NCBI GenBank assembly: GCA_037178675.1
Contig: JAYMGJ010000441.1
Span: forward strand, 1 to 64,000
DNA from: Scleroderma bovista
Lineage: Eukaryota; Basidiomycota; Agaricomycetes; Boletales; Sclerodermataceae
Direction of reading: 5' to 3'
Length of the DNA stretch: 64,000 nucleotides
Positions 22,173-33,912 of this stretch are shown piece by piece. The notes beneath the pieces are model-generated. The model was given only the letters and a program-made list of their open reading frames with translations. It was not told the origin of the DNA and did no database searches. The stretch's first letter is position 1. The number at the start of each line of letters is the position of its first letter. A program made the translations under genes and the position numbers.

Positions 22173-22658
22173 ATGTCCTTACATAGTCTCAAGGACGTAA
22201 CAATTGCCCATGATGCCCTGTGCACATTATGTGTTCAGACTATCGATCATGGCTACAACCACAACTTCGACCACAGCCACCACGACGATGACAACTCCAA
22301 CAACTCCAATCCTCAGGCTCCAACGTTTGAACTCGCGCCCTCCAATCTACTATATGTTGCCTTATCGTGCAGCCGAGGACGAAACAACATCAGACTCTTG
22401 CGGGACTTTGATGACAGGTTATTAACACAACACCCAAGTAAACATTTGCGACAGGAAAGCAAACGGTTGGCAGCGTTAGATACAGCCATCATACAGAACA
22501 ATATTTACTCGGTTTCAACGCAATGGCAACGGGAATTGAACGTTGGACGTTCTTTGAAACGGCGTACAAAAAGCAACACCCTCGCGGGTGTTCAAAAATC
22601 GTACCATCCACGTGGCATTTCCAGTGGTAGTGACCTTGTAAGCAAGGTGACAAGGTGA
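22173..22658 (+). pseudogene. Remnant of a PIF1-like / Helitron helicase C-terminus
   Basis: An isolated 161-codon frame contains LLYVALSCSRGRNNIRLLRD followed by FDDRLLTQHPSKHLR and ESKRLAALD. This matches the end of the Pif1/RecD2 helicase domain found in agaric Helitrons and domesticated copies (YVALSRxRGRxxIRLLRDFD). None of the upstream helicase motifs is present nearby, and the conserved Arg of SRxRG is Cys here. It is a dead fragment, not closely similar to the Helitron at 47-51 kb. Confidence 0.65.
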
Positions 22659-23190
22659 CTAGTAACCTGGAAGCCTGCATTGCGTATACTTTACCCACCT
22701 TTTCGTATTCTCGATTACTAATCCCAGACAAGGTTCTTCAGATGACCTTGCGTCTTGCATTGCCGCTTTCCCGATGTAAAGTCACCGTAGTAGAAATCAT
22801 ACTAAGTGTAACTCTTTTTGGAGAAAGTATTTTGTAACTGATGTGAGGGCATATACAGGGGAATTAGCGAAAGTTAGCTCATTCAAACTCTTCATCATTA
22901 ATACTTTCCATGTAAGTCGATCTAAGATGTACCTGCGCTTAACCATATTATTCTATTAGACACTGCTGACGTCTCAGAAAGCTGAATAAGGCCCGGACGC
23001 TGGCAGCGTCGCGGCCACCTGGTCGATTCGTTTTTCTGGCAGCCCGATTTCTTGGATCACATAGATACGTTTCCAACACAATCTAACACACAAGCCAATC
23101 TTACAGGGCATACATCGTAGTCATACCACAGTCCAGTCCAGTCCAAGCGTACAGACCTCATCCTCGATCCTCCTGAGCTTAACACTGTCT
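22659..23190. other. Gene-free interval downstream of hydrophobin
   Basis: No coding sequence recognised. The 3' flank of the hydrophobin gene lies at its right end. Confidence 0.4.
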
Positions 23191-23639
23191 TCATCCGCTG
23201 ATAGTGACAGGAGAGCAGCCGACGTTTAGGCCACCGCTCTACAGGACAATTATCAGACACTTTGGGTCGTTAGAAACAAGGGAGCTTACGAAGTAGACGT
23301 TGTCGCAGCACACCGTCTGCTGGACACAGTTTGCACCCGTGCCGGATCCGATGGGGCTGCAGGTAAAACCAACCACGGTGTTCGAGGAGGAGGGCAAGGG
23401 GACACCCAACCATCCAAGGAGCGAAGTCACTTGAACACTACTAGCCTGGAGCACATGTCACTGGGCGTCGCGTTGCGCAATACTGTCTAACTTACGGACT
23501 GGGAACTGTTGCAGCAGTAGACGCCATTGCCATTGCCGCAATTCTGGCCGCGCTTAACGACCTCAATGGGTTCGACGGGACCGGCAGCTGCCAGCATCGC
23601 GACGGAGGTAACGATCAACGTAGAAAGATGGAAGAACAT
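23191..23639 (-). CDS. Class I hydrophobin
   Basis: Small secreted surface-active protein that self-assembles into rodlets at air interfaces. Three exons: MFFHLSTLIVTSVAMLAAAG (signal peptide) then VEPIEVVKRGQNCGNGNGVY; next CCNSSQS joined to ASSVQVTSLLGWLGVPL; then FTCSPIGSGTGANC, VCCDNVYF and, after the last intron, SGGLNVGCSPVTISG. The spacing gives the diagnostic eight cysteines C-CC-C-C-CC-C. The third exon lies at 23191-23238 and is missed if the intron is read through. ATG at 23639 with a TATA box 65 bp upstream. Complete, about 105 residues before signal cleavage. Confidence 0.95.
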
Positions 23640-23703
23640 TTCAGATGTTTGTGAGTAGGTGATCTTTCACTTGTTTGTGGGGTTTCAATGGATAATGGAG
23701 GGC

Positions 23704-23710
23704 TTTTATA
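23704..23710 (-). promoter_or_regulatory. TATA box of the hydrophobin gene
   Basis: TATAAAA on the minus strand within GGTATAAAAGCCC, 65 bp upstream of the ATG. Consistent with a strongly inducible structural gene. Confidence 0.7.
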
Positions 23711-25068
23711 CCTTTGGACGGCGTTTACTGACCATTTTTGTGAATCACAGGTTCTCCCATAGCCTCCCATACCTCTTGTGCTTGAGCCCTTGAACATTTT
23801 CCAAGATAGAAGGCAAAGTGTAAATGAAGTCACGGGGCAGAGGTACCTGATCCCGTGACAGTCGCCGAGGCATTGCTGACAACCCCTGAAGGAAGGCACT
23901 TCGTTTCAGATTTGTCCAACCCCTGAACCCACTATCAGCGACATTATCTGCTGGCTACCATATTTCCGGCCCGTGAAAGCAGTCTGCTACACCTATACTT
24001 CGGCAGGAACAGACTAAACTTCATTTTTGAACGCGACCGACCAAGGTCCTAGATCTGGCCATTCTCCCTGTGATTTCCAATCTTGTCAATAACGCCCTCC
24101 TATTCCACGACCTCGTTCCAAGTCCATCATTGCCATCAACTCACTGCCTCGTGAAGGAGTGACATGTACTGGGTATTACTCCCCTTATGGCAGTGCAAGC
24201 CCCTGTCCGGCCAACGACCCTCCTAGGCCGATGTACTTGAGGCACGATCTTCATTCATCGCTCTAGACTGAAAACAAGTTGACAACAACGCCCTCCAGTA
24301 TGTATGACGAGATGTTACGAATTTCTTCACATCCTTTGTAAGGTTATATGCCGTACGACAAACAATTTGCACTCAGGGGTATCAGACTGCAGGTACCTGC
24401 TCGGTGTAGTGATGGTGCACTGCAACCCGATGTCGCTTGAGGAAATCCCCAACTCTTTTGGTACAGGTTTAAGGCATTGCAGAGTCACCTGCACTCCCCT
24501 CGGTTCGTACTCGCTCATTGTTGCCACTCTCTCCTCCGGCTTGGCTGACAAGGATTTTACCATTTCTGCCAATTCGTCAACTGAGGCTGTGCATATACAA
24601 TTTGATATTTACCACGCCGCGATCAGTGCATTGACTGACACTCAAATATTCTCGTGAAGGCACTGCAACAATTCTGTCAAGTGGGGCTTGCATGCCTCGA
24701 GGTGGGAATTATATTATCATGTCGCTGATCCATGCATTTCGAAGGTAAAATTGAATGCCAAAAGCGCATGGATGCTCTTGTGAGTTTTGACTTCTCGATT
24801 CTGCGAGAATTCATTTTGGCCATTTTCCTTGAGCAAAGTGGCCAATTATCTTGACCCCTTCTCGCTCATTTACTGTCATACGACACGATCTGGCGGGCGA
24901 CAACGGAGAAATCGTTCTAACTTCTTCGATATGATGTTGAAGGCTCCGATGCACTCTCGCATGGTTTTTACTATCCTTTTCGTTACTACGGTTAGGGTGG
25001 TGATCCTTGATAAGACACTATCGGTCTGAATGATAGACGGTGTCGTTACTGTTAGCATCAACAGGCTC

Positions 25069-25076
25069 TATATAAG
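25069..25076 (+). promoter_or_regulatory. TATA-like box upstream of a degenerate gene
   Basis: TATATAAG, about 340 bp upstream of the ATG at 25413 of a frameshifted remnant, followed by a pyrimidine-rich leader. Suggests a once-functional promoter. Confidence 0.3.
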
Positions 25077-25412
25077 TAGCTGACGTTGTCGCTGAAAACA
25101 GATGGTTTCTAACTCGACTCAGCGCCTTAGTAGGACTTGCGCACTTAGTCGTCATGTCACGCTCCGTCCCCTTCTCCTGACCGTCGTCTCGTCAACATAT
25201 ATCAACCCATTCCGCTCGTTTTCGATTCTTATACCTCAATAAATACTACTGTCATTTCTTCCTCATAACATCTAAAAACTTCCCCTACTTATATCTGGCT
25301 GCCAATTTGACATCACTCCACCCAGCAAGTACCAGTCACCCTGACATGAAATTATTCACTTCTCACTCCTCTCTCGACTTGATGCAAATTTTTTATCCAC
25401 CTCGATCTCACC

Positions 25413-25838
25413 ATGCACTTCATTCCCAAAGACACAGAATATCAGGGCCCGGTGTTCCTGGAATGGCTATGAAATCAGGCCACAAACATCCCTGTGCACT
25501 GCCATGCACAGGCTACAGACGCAAGCATGCTTGCAGATTGACAAGAACCTTGCTGCTATCCAACCGGCCCAGCCCCCATTGAGTGTGGCGGAGTGGGGTC
25601 ACATTTCCCACCAACTCTCCGGAGCACTCCGTTCATTCCAAGTGGAGTGTGCAAATGCAAATATCGTCTTATCCTGGCCGCAGGATCAATTCTTTTGAGT
25701 GCTTCGTCTGCAGGAATACAGTGGTGCCGTCCGGAAGAGTGCGCAAACCGTTCAGCACTTGTGAGGTGGGCTGTCAGGATTGATGGTCCTTCCGTGTCCA
25801 ATTTCGGGCTATCGACAACTAGCATTGCAGATATTTGA
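25413..25838 (+). pseudogene. Degenerate gene of unknown family
   Basis: Translation from the ATG at 25413 gives MHFIPKDTEYQGPVFLEW then a stop. The same frame resumes as VHCHAQATDASMLAD and stops again. The adjacent frame then reads PPLSVAEWGHISHQLSGALR. The protein-like composition hopping between frames suggests a broken gene. I do not recognise the family. Confidence 0.3.
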
Positions 25839-26145
25839 TCGTGTTATACCGTCCATGCATCGCTGATGTGGCGCAAGCCCTTGCTGCCCAGTTACAACTG
25901 TATGCGAAAACGTTGTCAATAAGCTTGAATTGATATCACCGAGCACGTCATGGCCCTGATTGCGTCCCAAAAGGAAATCAATTAATAGTGGTGTAGATTA
26001 TAAGTTGTAGAGTACGCAACTTCGGTCGACAATTCATTTGCTTGACAAGGGTTTTAGGATATCTAAAACATATAAGCAGCGTTAGCCGCCGGATGGCGTC
26101 CGCCAGTTGTGGCTGTTCCATTATTTGCGGTCTGCTCTCTCATTC

Positions 26146-26250
26146 GTTGCGTCCTGCTGAACCGTTCAGCAACAGTGACGCCCTCAATGTACATATATAT
26201 TTGCATCCATTGCATCCTGCTGAACTCAGTAGCGGTGACCCTCCCAATGT
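26146..26250 (+). repeat. Imperfect tandem duplication
   Basis: GTTGCGTCCTGCTGAAC...AGTGACGCCCTCAATGT (26146-26190) is repeated as ATTGCATCCTGCTGAAC...GGTGACCCTCCCAATGT (26209-26250), with a period of about 62 bp. Confidence 0.5.
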
Positions 26251-27054
26251 GTCATCGTGCTTCAATGTGTGTCGTGCCAGCCGTCCGAGGTGATTAATCA
26301 TAATGGCGAGCACACACCCATAGGTGGAGCGCTCATAGTAATAAAGCCACCTTTGACCGACGACTGAACCTGGATTGATAATCGTCAGTGCACTATTTAC
26401 CGGTCACACTTTCCACCAGAACAAAGTTGTCGGGGACGACGGGCACCTTGTTTACGTGCACGCCATATATCTCTAACCGCTTCATAACTACATCAACAGT
26501 AAGATACTGAGATCCCAATTATGTAAAGCACGTTGGAAAGCTGAAAGATATTCAAACCACTTAAATGACTCACGAGTTGCAGTCATCATCGTTGTGCAGA
26601 TCTGTAGCTAGAGGTGCCAGTGACCGTGCTTGTACTGGTTGTCAGTGGTCGGTCCTCATTATTGAGGTGGTGGTGGTGGTGATCATGCTGGCGGGACTGT
26701 CGTCGTCGTCGTCATCTGTGGTCCTGGTCGTTTCGATGGACCTCGTCATGGCTTTGGTGATGGTCCCCATCGTGCCGGTGCTGGGCGATCATGCAGTCAG
26801 GTATACATTGTGACGTAAATGGTAGTCCCCGGTAAAGTCGTGCGCATTCGCGGTATTGTTGGCTGGATTGTCATTTGTATGTCTTGCTGTGTGCTCACTC
26901 GTGCTGGCTTGGAGGGAATTCGCGGGTAAGACTAGGACCGCGATCCGTGGGTTGTTGGTGACCCATTAGCATAGGCTAATCGCTTTTGTTTTATATCTTG
27001 TGGCACAGACCACAGGGACTACAAATTCCCACGAATTATGGGGCAGAAACCGAC

Positions 27055-27434
27055 ACTCGAAATGCCGCCTGCGTTGGCAGAACCCTTGCTTGACGAATTG
27101 AATTGGAATGGCGAAAGTCAACTTCAGTTATTCAATTGCTTACTACTGAAGTGTATTGAAACTTGAAAGGTAACACTTCCAAAGAAGGCAAAAAGTTCAG
27201 TCGTAGGACGTTCTCACGATATAACCAAGTCTCAGAACCCTGTCAAGCAAGGGAATGTACCAAGTGGCAAGGTCTTGTAATTGCCTGAAGAGTCAACTTC
27301 GACTGTCGACAGAACTTCTTTCCTTTTTTTAGAACCGCCCACTGGACTACAGTAATAACCGTTGATGCGATGGGCCTACCATTTACTGACAATTCGAAAT
27401 GCCGCCTGCATCGCAGAACCCCTGTAACTTGACC
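27055..27434 (+). repeat. Diverged pair of direct repeats
   Basis: TCGAAATGCCGCCTGC followed by GCAGAACCC and CTTGAC occurs at 27055-27099 and again at 27386-27434 in the same orientation. The copies are separated by about 330 bp, a spacing that could suit a solo-LTR-like or MITE relic. No coding sequence lies between them. Confidence 0.4.
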
Positions 27435-27681
27435 GTTCGATTCAGCCAAAAGGTTCTCTTTTCTCTGATTTCAATTATTCAATCGGTGGGTGATTTTTTA
27501 GAAGACAAGGTTCTGTCGTCAATCGAAGGTGCAACGCTGGCCGGCCAGTGCTGTTTGGATAATATTTCTGGCTGATTAAATGAGGCCCTAATCACAGCCT
27601 CTCGAATGCTCCCTTGCCATAAAACGAAGCCATCATATGTGTCAATACCACCATCCCTTGTCCCACAACATTTCGTATTCC

Positions 27682-28820
27682 ATGCCATCAAATGATACCA
27701 CGCAGGCTTATGAGGCGCCTTTCGATCACAACAAATCCACCCACACTCCCGAAGTCCCCGTTCTTGATCCCAGCCTTTACTACCTCACTGAAGCAGAGGC
27801 AGCATTTTTCAAAGCTACAACTGGAATTAATAATGACGAGGAACTGAAGGCACACATCCTGATGGTACAGGAAAAGGCTTACAAGGCCAGTTTTATTATC
27901 TTGGCTTCCCCTACCGTTCAAGCTGACTATCACAAATGTAGGTTGCACCGTATCCCTATATTTATATATTTGGATTCCTACGGTGCGTGAAATATTTCAC
28001 AGGCGACCTTCCCTGTAACTCACCGACACGCTATATGCAGGATGGGAATCAAGACGCACCCAATCTACGAAGACATCGTTAGGATTGGGCGCGAACGCAA
28101 AGACGCTGTTTTCCTCGATATCGGCTGTTGCCGTGGGTGCCTCTCACCAAGATACCATTTATCTGCTCTGACTTCATCTATAGTAGCCACAGACGCCAAG
28201 ATAGTCGCAGCTGATGGGTTCCCAGCTCACAATATCATTGCATCAGACCTGAAGAAAGGTCAGTCAAGCCTCCTTCCCAGTCTCTGTTTGTGTTACTGAC
28301 ACTCGCTGGAAAATTAGGATTCCTAGAACTCAATCACGTCTTGTTCAGGTCATCGAAGGAGACGTGGCCGGCACATTTCATCCCGGGAGATGCATTCGAT
28401 GCTGACTTGCTTTCTGTTGTACCCATTGCGCGAGGACCCACACGGGAACCACTTCCAGATCTGTCAGCCTTGACATCGCTGAATCCTCTTCACGGTCACT
28501 GTTCGGTTATCAATGCATCTGCACTCTTCCATTTTTTTGATGAAGAGAAACAGTTACATCTTGCTCGCGCTCTTGCAGGGTTGCTGTCTCCACAGCCAGG
28601 GTCTATAATCTGTGGCATCCAGGCAGCTAAGGAGAAGGGGATCTCTTCACAAATCGTCTGCGGCACACAGCTCTTTGCGCAGTCCGCGAAGAGTTGGGAG
28701 GAGGTGTGGGATGGAATGATCTTTGAGAAGGGCGAGGCGCAGGTCAGGGTTGAGAGGAAGGAAATTGCTTTCATGGAGAATAAAGTGGAGCTCCTGTTTT
28801 GGAGCGTCACGAGGATGTAG
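27682..28820 (+). CDS. SAM-dependent class I methyltransferase (fungal secondary-metabolism type)
   Basis: Small-molecule methyltransferase of a family widespread in agarics and often linked to meroterpenoid-type pathways. N-terminus DPSLYYLTEAEAAFFKATTG, then the exon VAPYPYIYIFGFLR at 27942-27982 and MGIKTHPIYEDIVRIGRERK. SAM motif I is DAVFLDIGCC. Later blocks: DGFPAHNIIASDLKK, FIPGDAFDADLL, LHGHCSVINASALFHFFDEE, LARALAGLLSPQPGSIICG, LFAQSAKSWEEVWDG, and the end VELLFWSVTRM. The first intron (27886-27941) has a GC donor (AAG|GCCAGT), so expression may be reduced or the copy may be decaying; the other junctions are normal. Start: ATG at 27682, though the frame is open from an earlier codon. 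Substrate unknown; no other biosynthetic genes are adjacent. Confidence 0.85.
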
Positions 28821-31101
28821 AATTATGGTATAGAATGGCCAATGGAGTTAAGGGCCATCCAGCCTTCGTGCTACATATACGACCGTCTATATCACACATA
28901 TCTAGAGTAGTTCAACAGGCGGTCCTCGCCACGGAGCGGGGCCTCAACAACACTGAGTTGATGGAAACGAAGCGAGTTCCGTCCGCCAAAATTATATACA
29001 CTTTGAGGACGATGGCTTGGAGTAATCGCTATCACTGTGCTTGGGGTATTCAACGTGGCTTTTTGACAACGGGAGGCATTTGAAGACGCGGAGTTTACTA
29101 TGCAAAACCAGCACCGGCATTTGCCGCTATTACATAATGCGCTCGTGTTGGTGACTCCTTTTCGGGTCACTCCAAATCCATGACAGGTCGACGCGCAAAG
29201 AAGCACTCTTAGCACCTTCAAATGTTATGAATTGGAACAAGAATATCGCATCGTCATAGAATGAAATAGATGAAGGATTATCAGCGCTCGGAGGAAGTAG
29301 CCATGTACTCGACTTGATTTGTCTAGTCCTGGTATATTATAATTAGGTGAGGCATATTCGGTCACTGCACAGAGACCGCAAGCCTTTCCGTCCTGTTTGA
29401 CATCTTGTGTAGTTGCGGAATCGGGTTGATGGGGGCTCGTGGTCTAGTCTCTCCTAGGGAGATCAAAGCCTCAAGGAGGACAACACTATCTATGCAATGA
29501 GGTTCACATAGATGACCGAGGGGTGGAGGGCATACTATGCGGGAAAATGGCATTGAGCCAGACGAAGTTCCAGGTAAGTGAAGAGATGGGTGACGAACCT
29601 GTGGTCATCGAGTCTTGTTTTGCATAACGGTGCGTCGGTGCGCGACAAGAAAATCTGTTCGAGCCGTTGATCAGTAAGTAAGGGGTCCCCTCGATGCAAA
29701 ATGTTGATAGCCGCCGAACGCAACTGTCAATTGCACTGCCACATACCCCGATAGCGGACCACGGGCGGTTTCCATCCTCTGTCACATTATGGCATGCCTC
29801 AGATAGCCGAGTCAGACCCATCGAACTATGCCTCACGAACAAGGTTCGGCCTGCTCCGACGCCGTATATTTTGATATGAGAAAGATGGCTTAAGGTAAAG
29901 CAAGTGAATATGTGATCAGAATGACGAATTGAACCCTATTGCACCTGCCAGTCTACAGTGTAAATGTGCTACTTGTCGGGGGCCACTTACGAGCATTGTT
30001 ATCAACTGATTGTCACGAAAAAACTTGGCCACACAGGCACCTATTGAATTGTTTGATGGGTACATACCACCATGCCCTTGCTGAAGGCTTTCTCACACCT
30101 CCAGATACTAAGTTCGGTGCGGCGTACCAGGGCATACCCTTGGCATTTATCCACCATTATTCCTACCCTACCACATGAGTTCGACACTATTGCTTGGTAA
30201 ACTTATTTTGTGTCACCCACTGGCATATCCTGATCTCAACGAAGCAGCAGAGGGAAGAGGAACAAGGGGTGCCTCGGGCAGAATAGCCTGCTTCTTGTTA
30301 GGTTCCCTATCGTTCAGAACGATCCCGCACGTCCATCGTAGACTCGGATCCTCTACTACCCGTCTCCGGCCTTAGCATTATATCTGGTCTTGCCATTGAC
30401 TGAAGGTGACGATGCCTATTCCCATTCCCGACTGTTCAAGGCGCATACAATTTAATCATCTCCCAGCACATAGCCCGACCATGACATACAACTGTGTCGA
30501 TTCCATGCACTGAGAATGTCGTAAGAAACTCTGAAACATTTTACTAGATGCGATGTGCTTGCATCCCACGGTGTGTCAAACTCTTTCGTATATCTCAGGT
30601 TCGATTCCACATTGCCTAGCTCCAGTCTGCCCAAGTCCATGCGGGGATGACATATATCTCCGCCTGAGTTCGCTCGCCGGTATAGTTGGGTCGATATTCC
30701 CGCCAAGAGACCTGGTATGCGCTATCAATACCCCGACATATGGGAAGCATCTGTCGGAATAAATTTTAGGGCAGTGAATATCTTCCTTGCCCCAAATTTT
30801 GGGATTAACTGATTGAACAGCACTGATGATTCATACATACTTCTTCATCGAGTGGCTAGACAATGACAGAATATAACACTCTAAGTCCCTTTTTAGGGGT
30901 TGATAAGCGTGAAGCGAGACTTGGTTGGACCCGAAGTGTAAGTGCTTAGGATACAAGCTTCCTGGGGGGAAAGAGTTTGAGGGACGAAGATCAATGGGCA
31001 CACAAAACTTTGACCACGCGGGAGATAGAATAAGAAAAATATATGGTATACACATGAGGGACAGATAATAGCAATGCCAGACGGAGACGACACATGATCA
31101 A
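28821..31101. other. 2.3-kb region without a recognisable gene
   Basis: Several open frames of 60-110 codons on both strands, for example 29939-30178 and 29504-29842, but none shows a family motif, signal peptide or splice-linked partner. Nothing can be supported. Confidence 0.4.
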
Positions 31102-32554
31102 TCATGCGGAGTATTTCTCTTCCTGTTCGCCGTCTCGCGCTGGATGTTCATGCATTCCGGATAATGAGGGTATATCACTACTGCACTCTTCTTGGCACGT
31201 GGTCAACGCGTTGTCTGATGGGTAACCTGTCCCATTGAGTTCAATATGCGTGGTCAGTAGCTGTGTCGTCTGGGGACGTTGCCGCGTCGTATAGTCGTCG
31301 TCTTTTTCATCTGATTCACTCTGTTCCGAAATTGAAACTGAGGAAGAACAACCATAACGGTAAATGCACGTCACGAAAACGAGCAAATTACACATGATGG
31401 TTGAGAATCCAACCTGAACGAGGTGTCAAGGTGCAATTCGAGTGTACGGTATAGGACCTCACCTCGACATCCATGGATAGGACCACCAACGGATAGATAT
31501 TTCCAATCTGGCAAATGGCACGGAACAGAGATGCAATGGTGACGAGGGAGCCTGATGCAAATATCAGCAAGATCATCCTTCGCTGTCTCCTCGGGAGCTT
31601 AACACTCCATAAGAGCCGGATCGGAAGTCCAATAAGAATAACATCTGCTATGAAATCACCTGCGCACGTGCTATCAGGACTGGAGAGTTAACGGGACCAA
31701 TATGACTCACTAGCCAGTTCGTATATTACCAAGTTCCTCCCCAATGGAAGAGCCGGTTTGTTAAAACTCCTGGGCTGCTGTGTCCAGCTTAGATCACGGG
31801 TGTAAAACCAAATTTTTGCCCCCATAAAGGAGAGGAACATCATGATGAATAATACCGCAATCGTACACATCACGCGTCGCAGTCTCTGAGACGGATAGAC
31901 AATGCGTAAGACGGAAAACAAGGTACTAAGGCGGACAACCCTTGACGATAAAAGCATCAGAAGTGTGACGACGGAGAAAGCCTTGCAACATACCATATGA
32001 CAATGTTGAATGAAAAGACATACAACCAGAATCCGATAGTCGATATCGGACTGGCTAGGGGGTGTGTAGGCTTTAGCCATTAAGCAATGCAAAACAAATT
32101 ACATACGCTGCATTGTATAGATCCACGTCCCCGTCAAGTAAGCCAGTGCGAAGAACACTGCAACAAGTGCACAAGAATCTTCCCACCACAGTCGTCGTAT
32201 TTGAAGCCGAAACGAAAATCGAAAGATTCCTAGTAATAGTCCAAAGCTCTGCAAGACTGTTGTCCCAGCTGTTCACAGTCAATTACAAGGATGTTAAGGT
32301 AGGAAATGTTATCCTCACTCACCCCTCGCGGCTTTCAGAACATCCAAGGTTAAACCGGTAATGATGACTGTCATAATGCAAAAGCCTTTGAGCACGAGCA
32401 CCAATATGGATCTGCCCAAGCAGTGAGAACACCCGGTATTTATAACATGTGGGGGAAAAGAAAAAAGACGTGTAGCCGAGTCATACTGTACGCTAACTGG
32501 CAGAGGGGCGCTCCTGTCTGACAACGAAGAAAACCGTGTATGTAATGACTTCAA
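31102..32554 (-). CDS. Multi-pass membrane protein of an agaric family (rhodopsin/Pth11-like C-terminal half)
   Basis: Several hydrophobic exons: LVLVLKGFCIMTVIITGLTL (about 32320-32410), then VTLLMLLSSRVVRLSTLFSV and VMCTIAVLFIMMFLSFMGAK, then the characteristic DVILIGLPIRLLWSVKLPRR and QRRMILLIFASGSLVTIASL, and finally TIMCNLLVFVTCIYRYG. Together these give about seven membrane segments followed by a polar, acidic cytoplasmic tail ending in GEQEEKYSA. The DVILxGLPIRLLxxVKLPRRQRRM block is typical of a large basidiomycete integral-membrane family resembling seven-helix receptors. The function is unknown. The first exon and the ATG are not resolved: the frame opens with a non-ATG codon near 32554. 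Confidence 0.65.
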
Positions 32555-33912
32555 CGTCTAGAAAATTTTTCTGCTTTGCCTAACTTCCAGGGGCTAAGCA
32601 CTAAGAAATGATAGGGAAGGTTAGCAGATAACTTCCCTGGTGATCCCGACAGAACGGCTTATCGTGGTACCGAATCCGAGAAAGCTTGATTTTGAGCTTC
32701 AACTGTCTGATTTTAGAGGTAAGTAGAGCTATATCTCCCTGATGTATGAGTGATGGTTGCAAATCAACCACGAGAAGCGTGTGGTTCACTTGAAGCCTCG
32801 TTCAATGAGTAAACATATTTTTCTTGACTCGTCCTCGGGATGGGTGCTCAGAGTTGATGACCCCGAGCGTTTGAGTCGTCACGTCTGTTGCTCTGGTCAC
32901 TGGACTACCTCAGACGAAGTGCCCGTTGCATTATTGAAGTTTCGGTTTCGCAGCCCCGCAAGTTTGTACATATCGAATGAGCGGCCAAATCTGCGCAGCG
33001 GCCGTGTCACCTCTAAAACACGTTCGTATTCATTATGATGGCCAAACTTCTTCGTTTTGCGTTTGCGGAGATCGAGGAAAGCTCGAATACAGCGGCCTGC
33101 AATTGGTGCGCGATAAACTCGTTAGTCGGTGAACGCAGATCAAGTATGTCCGATGTTTTTGACCTTGAGCGGGGATAGAAAGCAAAAAACATTTCGATGT
33201 CAAAGGTGTGTCTGTATCACCTTACAGGTCGATTCAGGGCGGCCCCAATACCACACAAGGTCTCACGCAACCCTAGTCTCGTTCCCAGCCGTTGTGGGGG
33301 GCCTCCGGTCGGACGGACAAACTTATTTGATGGAAACGTCCCTGTTCTCATTTTACATAAACCCCGCCGCAAGTACACAACCCTCAGAAAGCACTGCAGG
33401 GCGCTCAGCCCAAATGCAACGAATCATGACTTTTTCCTTGAGCGCTGATAGCACAGGAAATGAAAGCGATACGACGATGCAAGTGATCTGGGCTAGATCA
33501 TAATAGGGGATCGGCAACGAATGCCATGGTGCGTCTGTCTAAAATGTGGAGGGCTTCAAATCCTTATCTCTGCCGTGGACACCATACGCTGTGTACCAAT
33601 CTTCTCGTGTCCTCTTTCTATTTATTCTCTGTCCATTGTCTGCTTTGGCAGGCCACTTCGCGCTCCACCCAATCAACTGCTTCTTCGACACTCCACCCTT
33701 TATGCCCTTCGTCCGTCGTCTTTTTTCATATCAACTCATCCTAATGTGCACCCTACCTGCGCAACATCCTCGACACTAGTGCCAACACGTCAAACTCAGT
33801 TCGGGTACTGAATCTGATGCAGCCAGTTATGGTTATGTACTCTGAACTACCCATGCACGGGTTAGCCGGACCCGTGCTTTTCCCTACGCACAGAGTGAGA
33901 CTATATGTAAGA
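32555..33912. other. Intergenic interval
   Basis: No gene supported. Short frames at 32757-33038 and 33129-33503 lack family features. Pyrimidine-rich runs near 33.6-33.7 kb have no assigned role. Confidence 0.4.

Larger units (their letters stand above)
23711..27681. other. 4-kb gene-poor region with decayed sequence
   Basis: No intact gene. It holds a TATA-led degenerate coding remnant (25413-25838), an imperfect 60-bp tandem duplication near 26.2 kb, GGT and CGT trinucleotide runs near 26.67-26.72 kb, and a diverged pair of about 45-bp repeats at 27.06 and 27.39 kb. Probably old mobile-element debris. Confidence 0.5.

Noticed and set aside
30590..30620. GGTTCGATTCC resembling a tRNA B-box
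   Set aside because: No acceptor stem, A-box or anticodon arm could be built around it.
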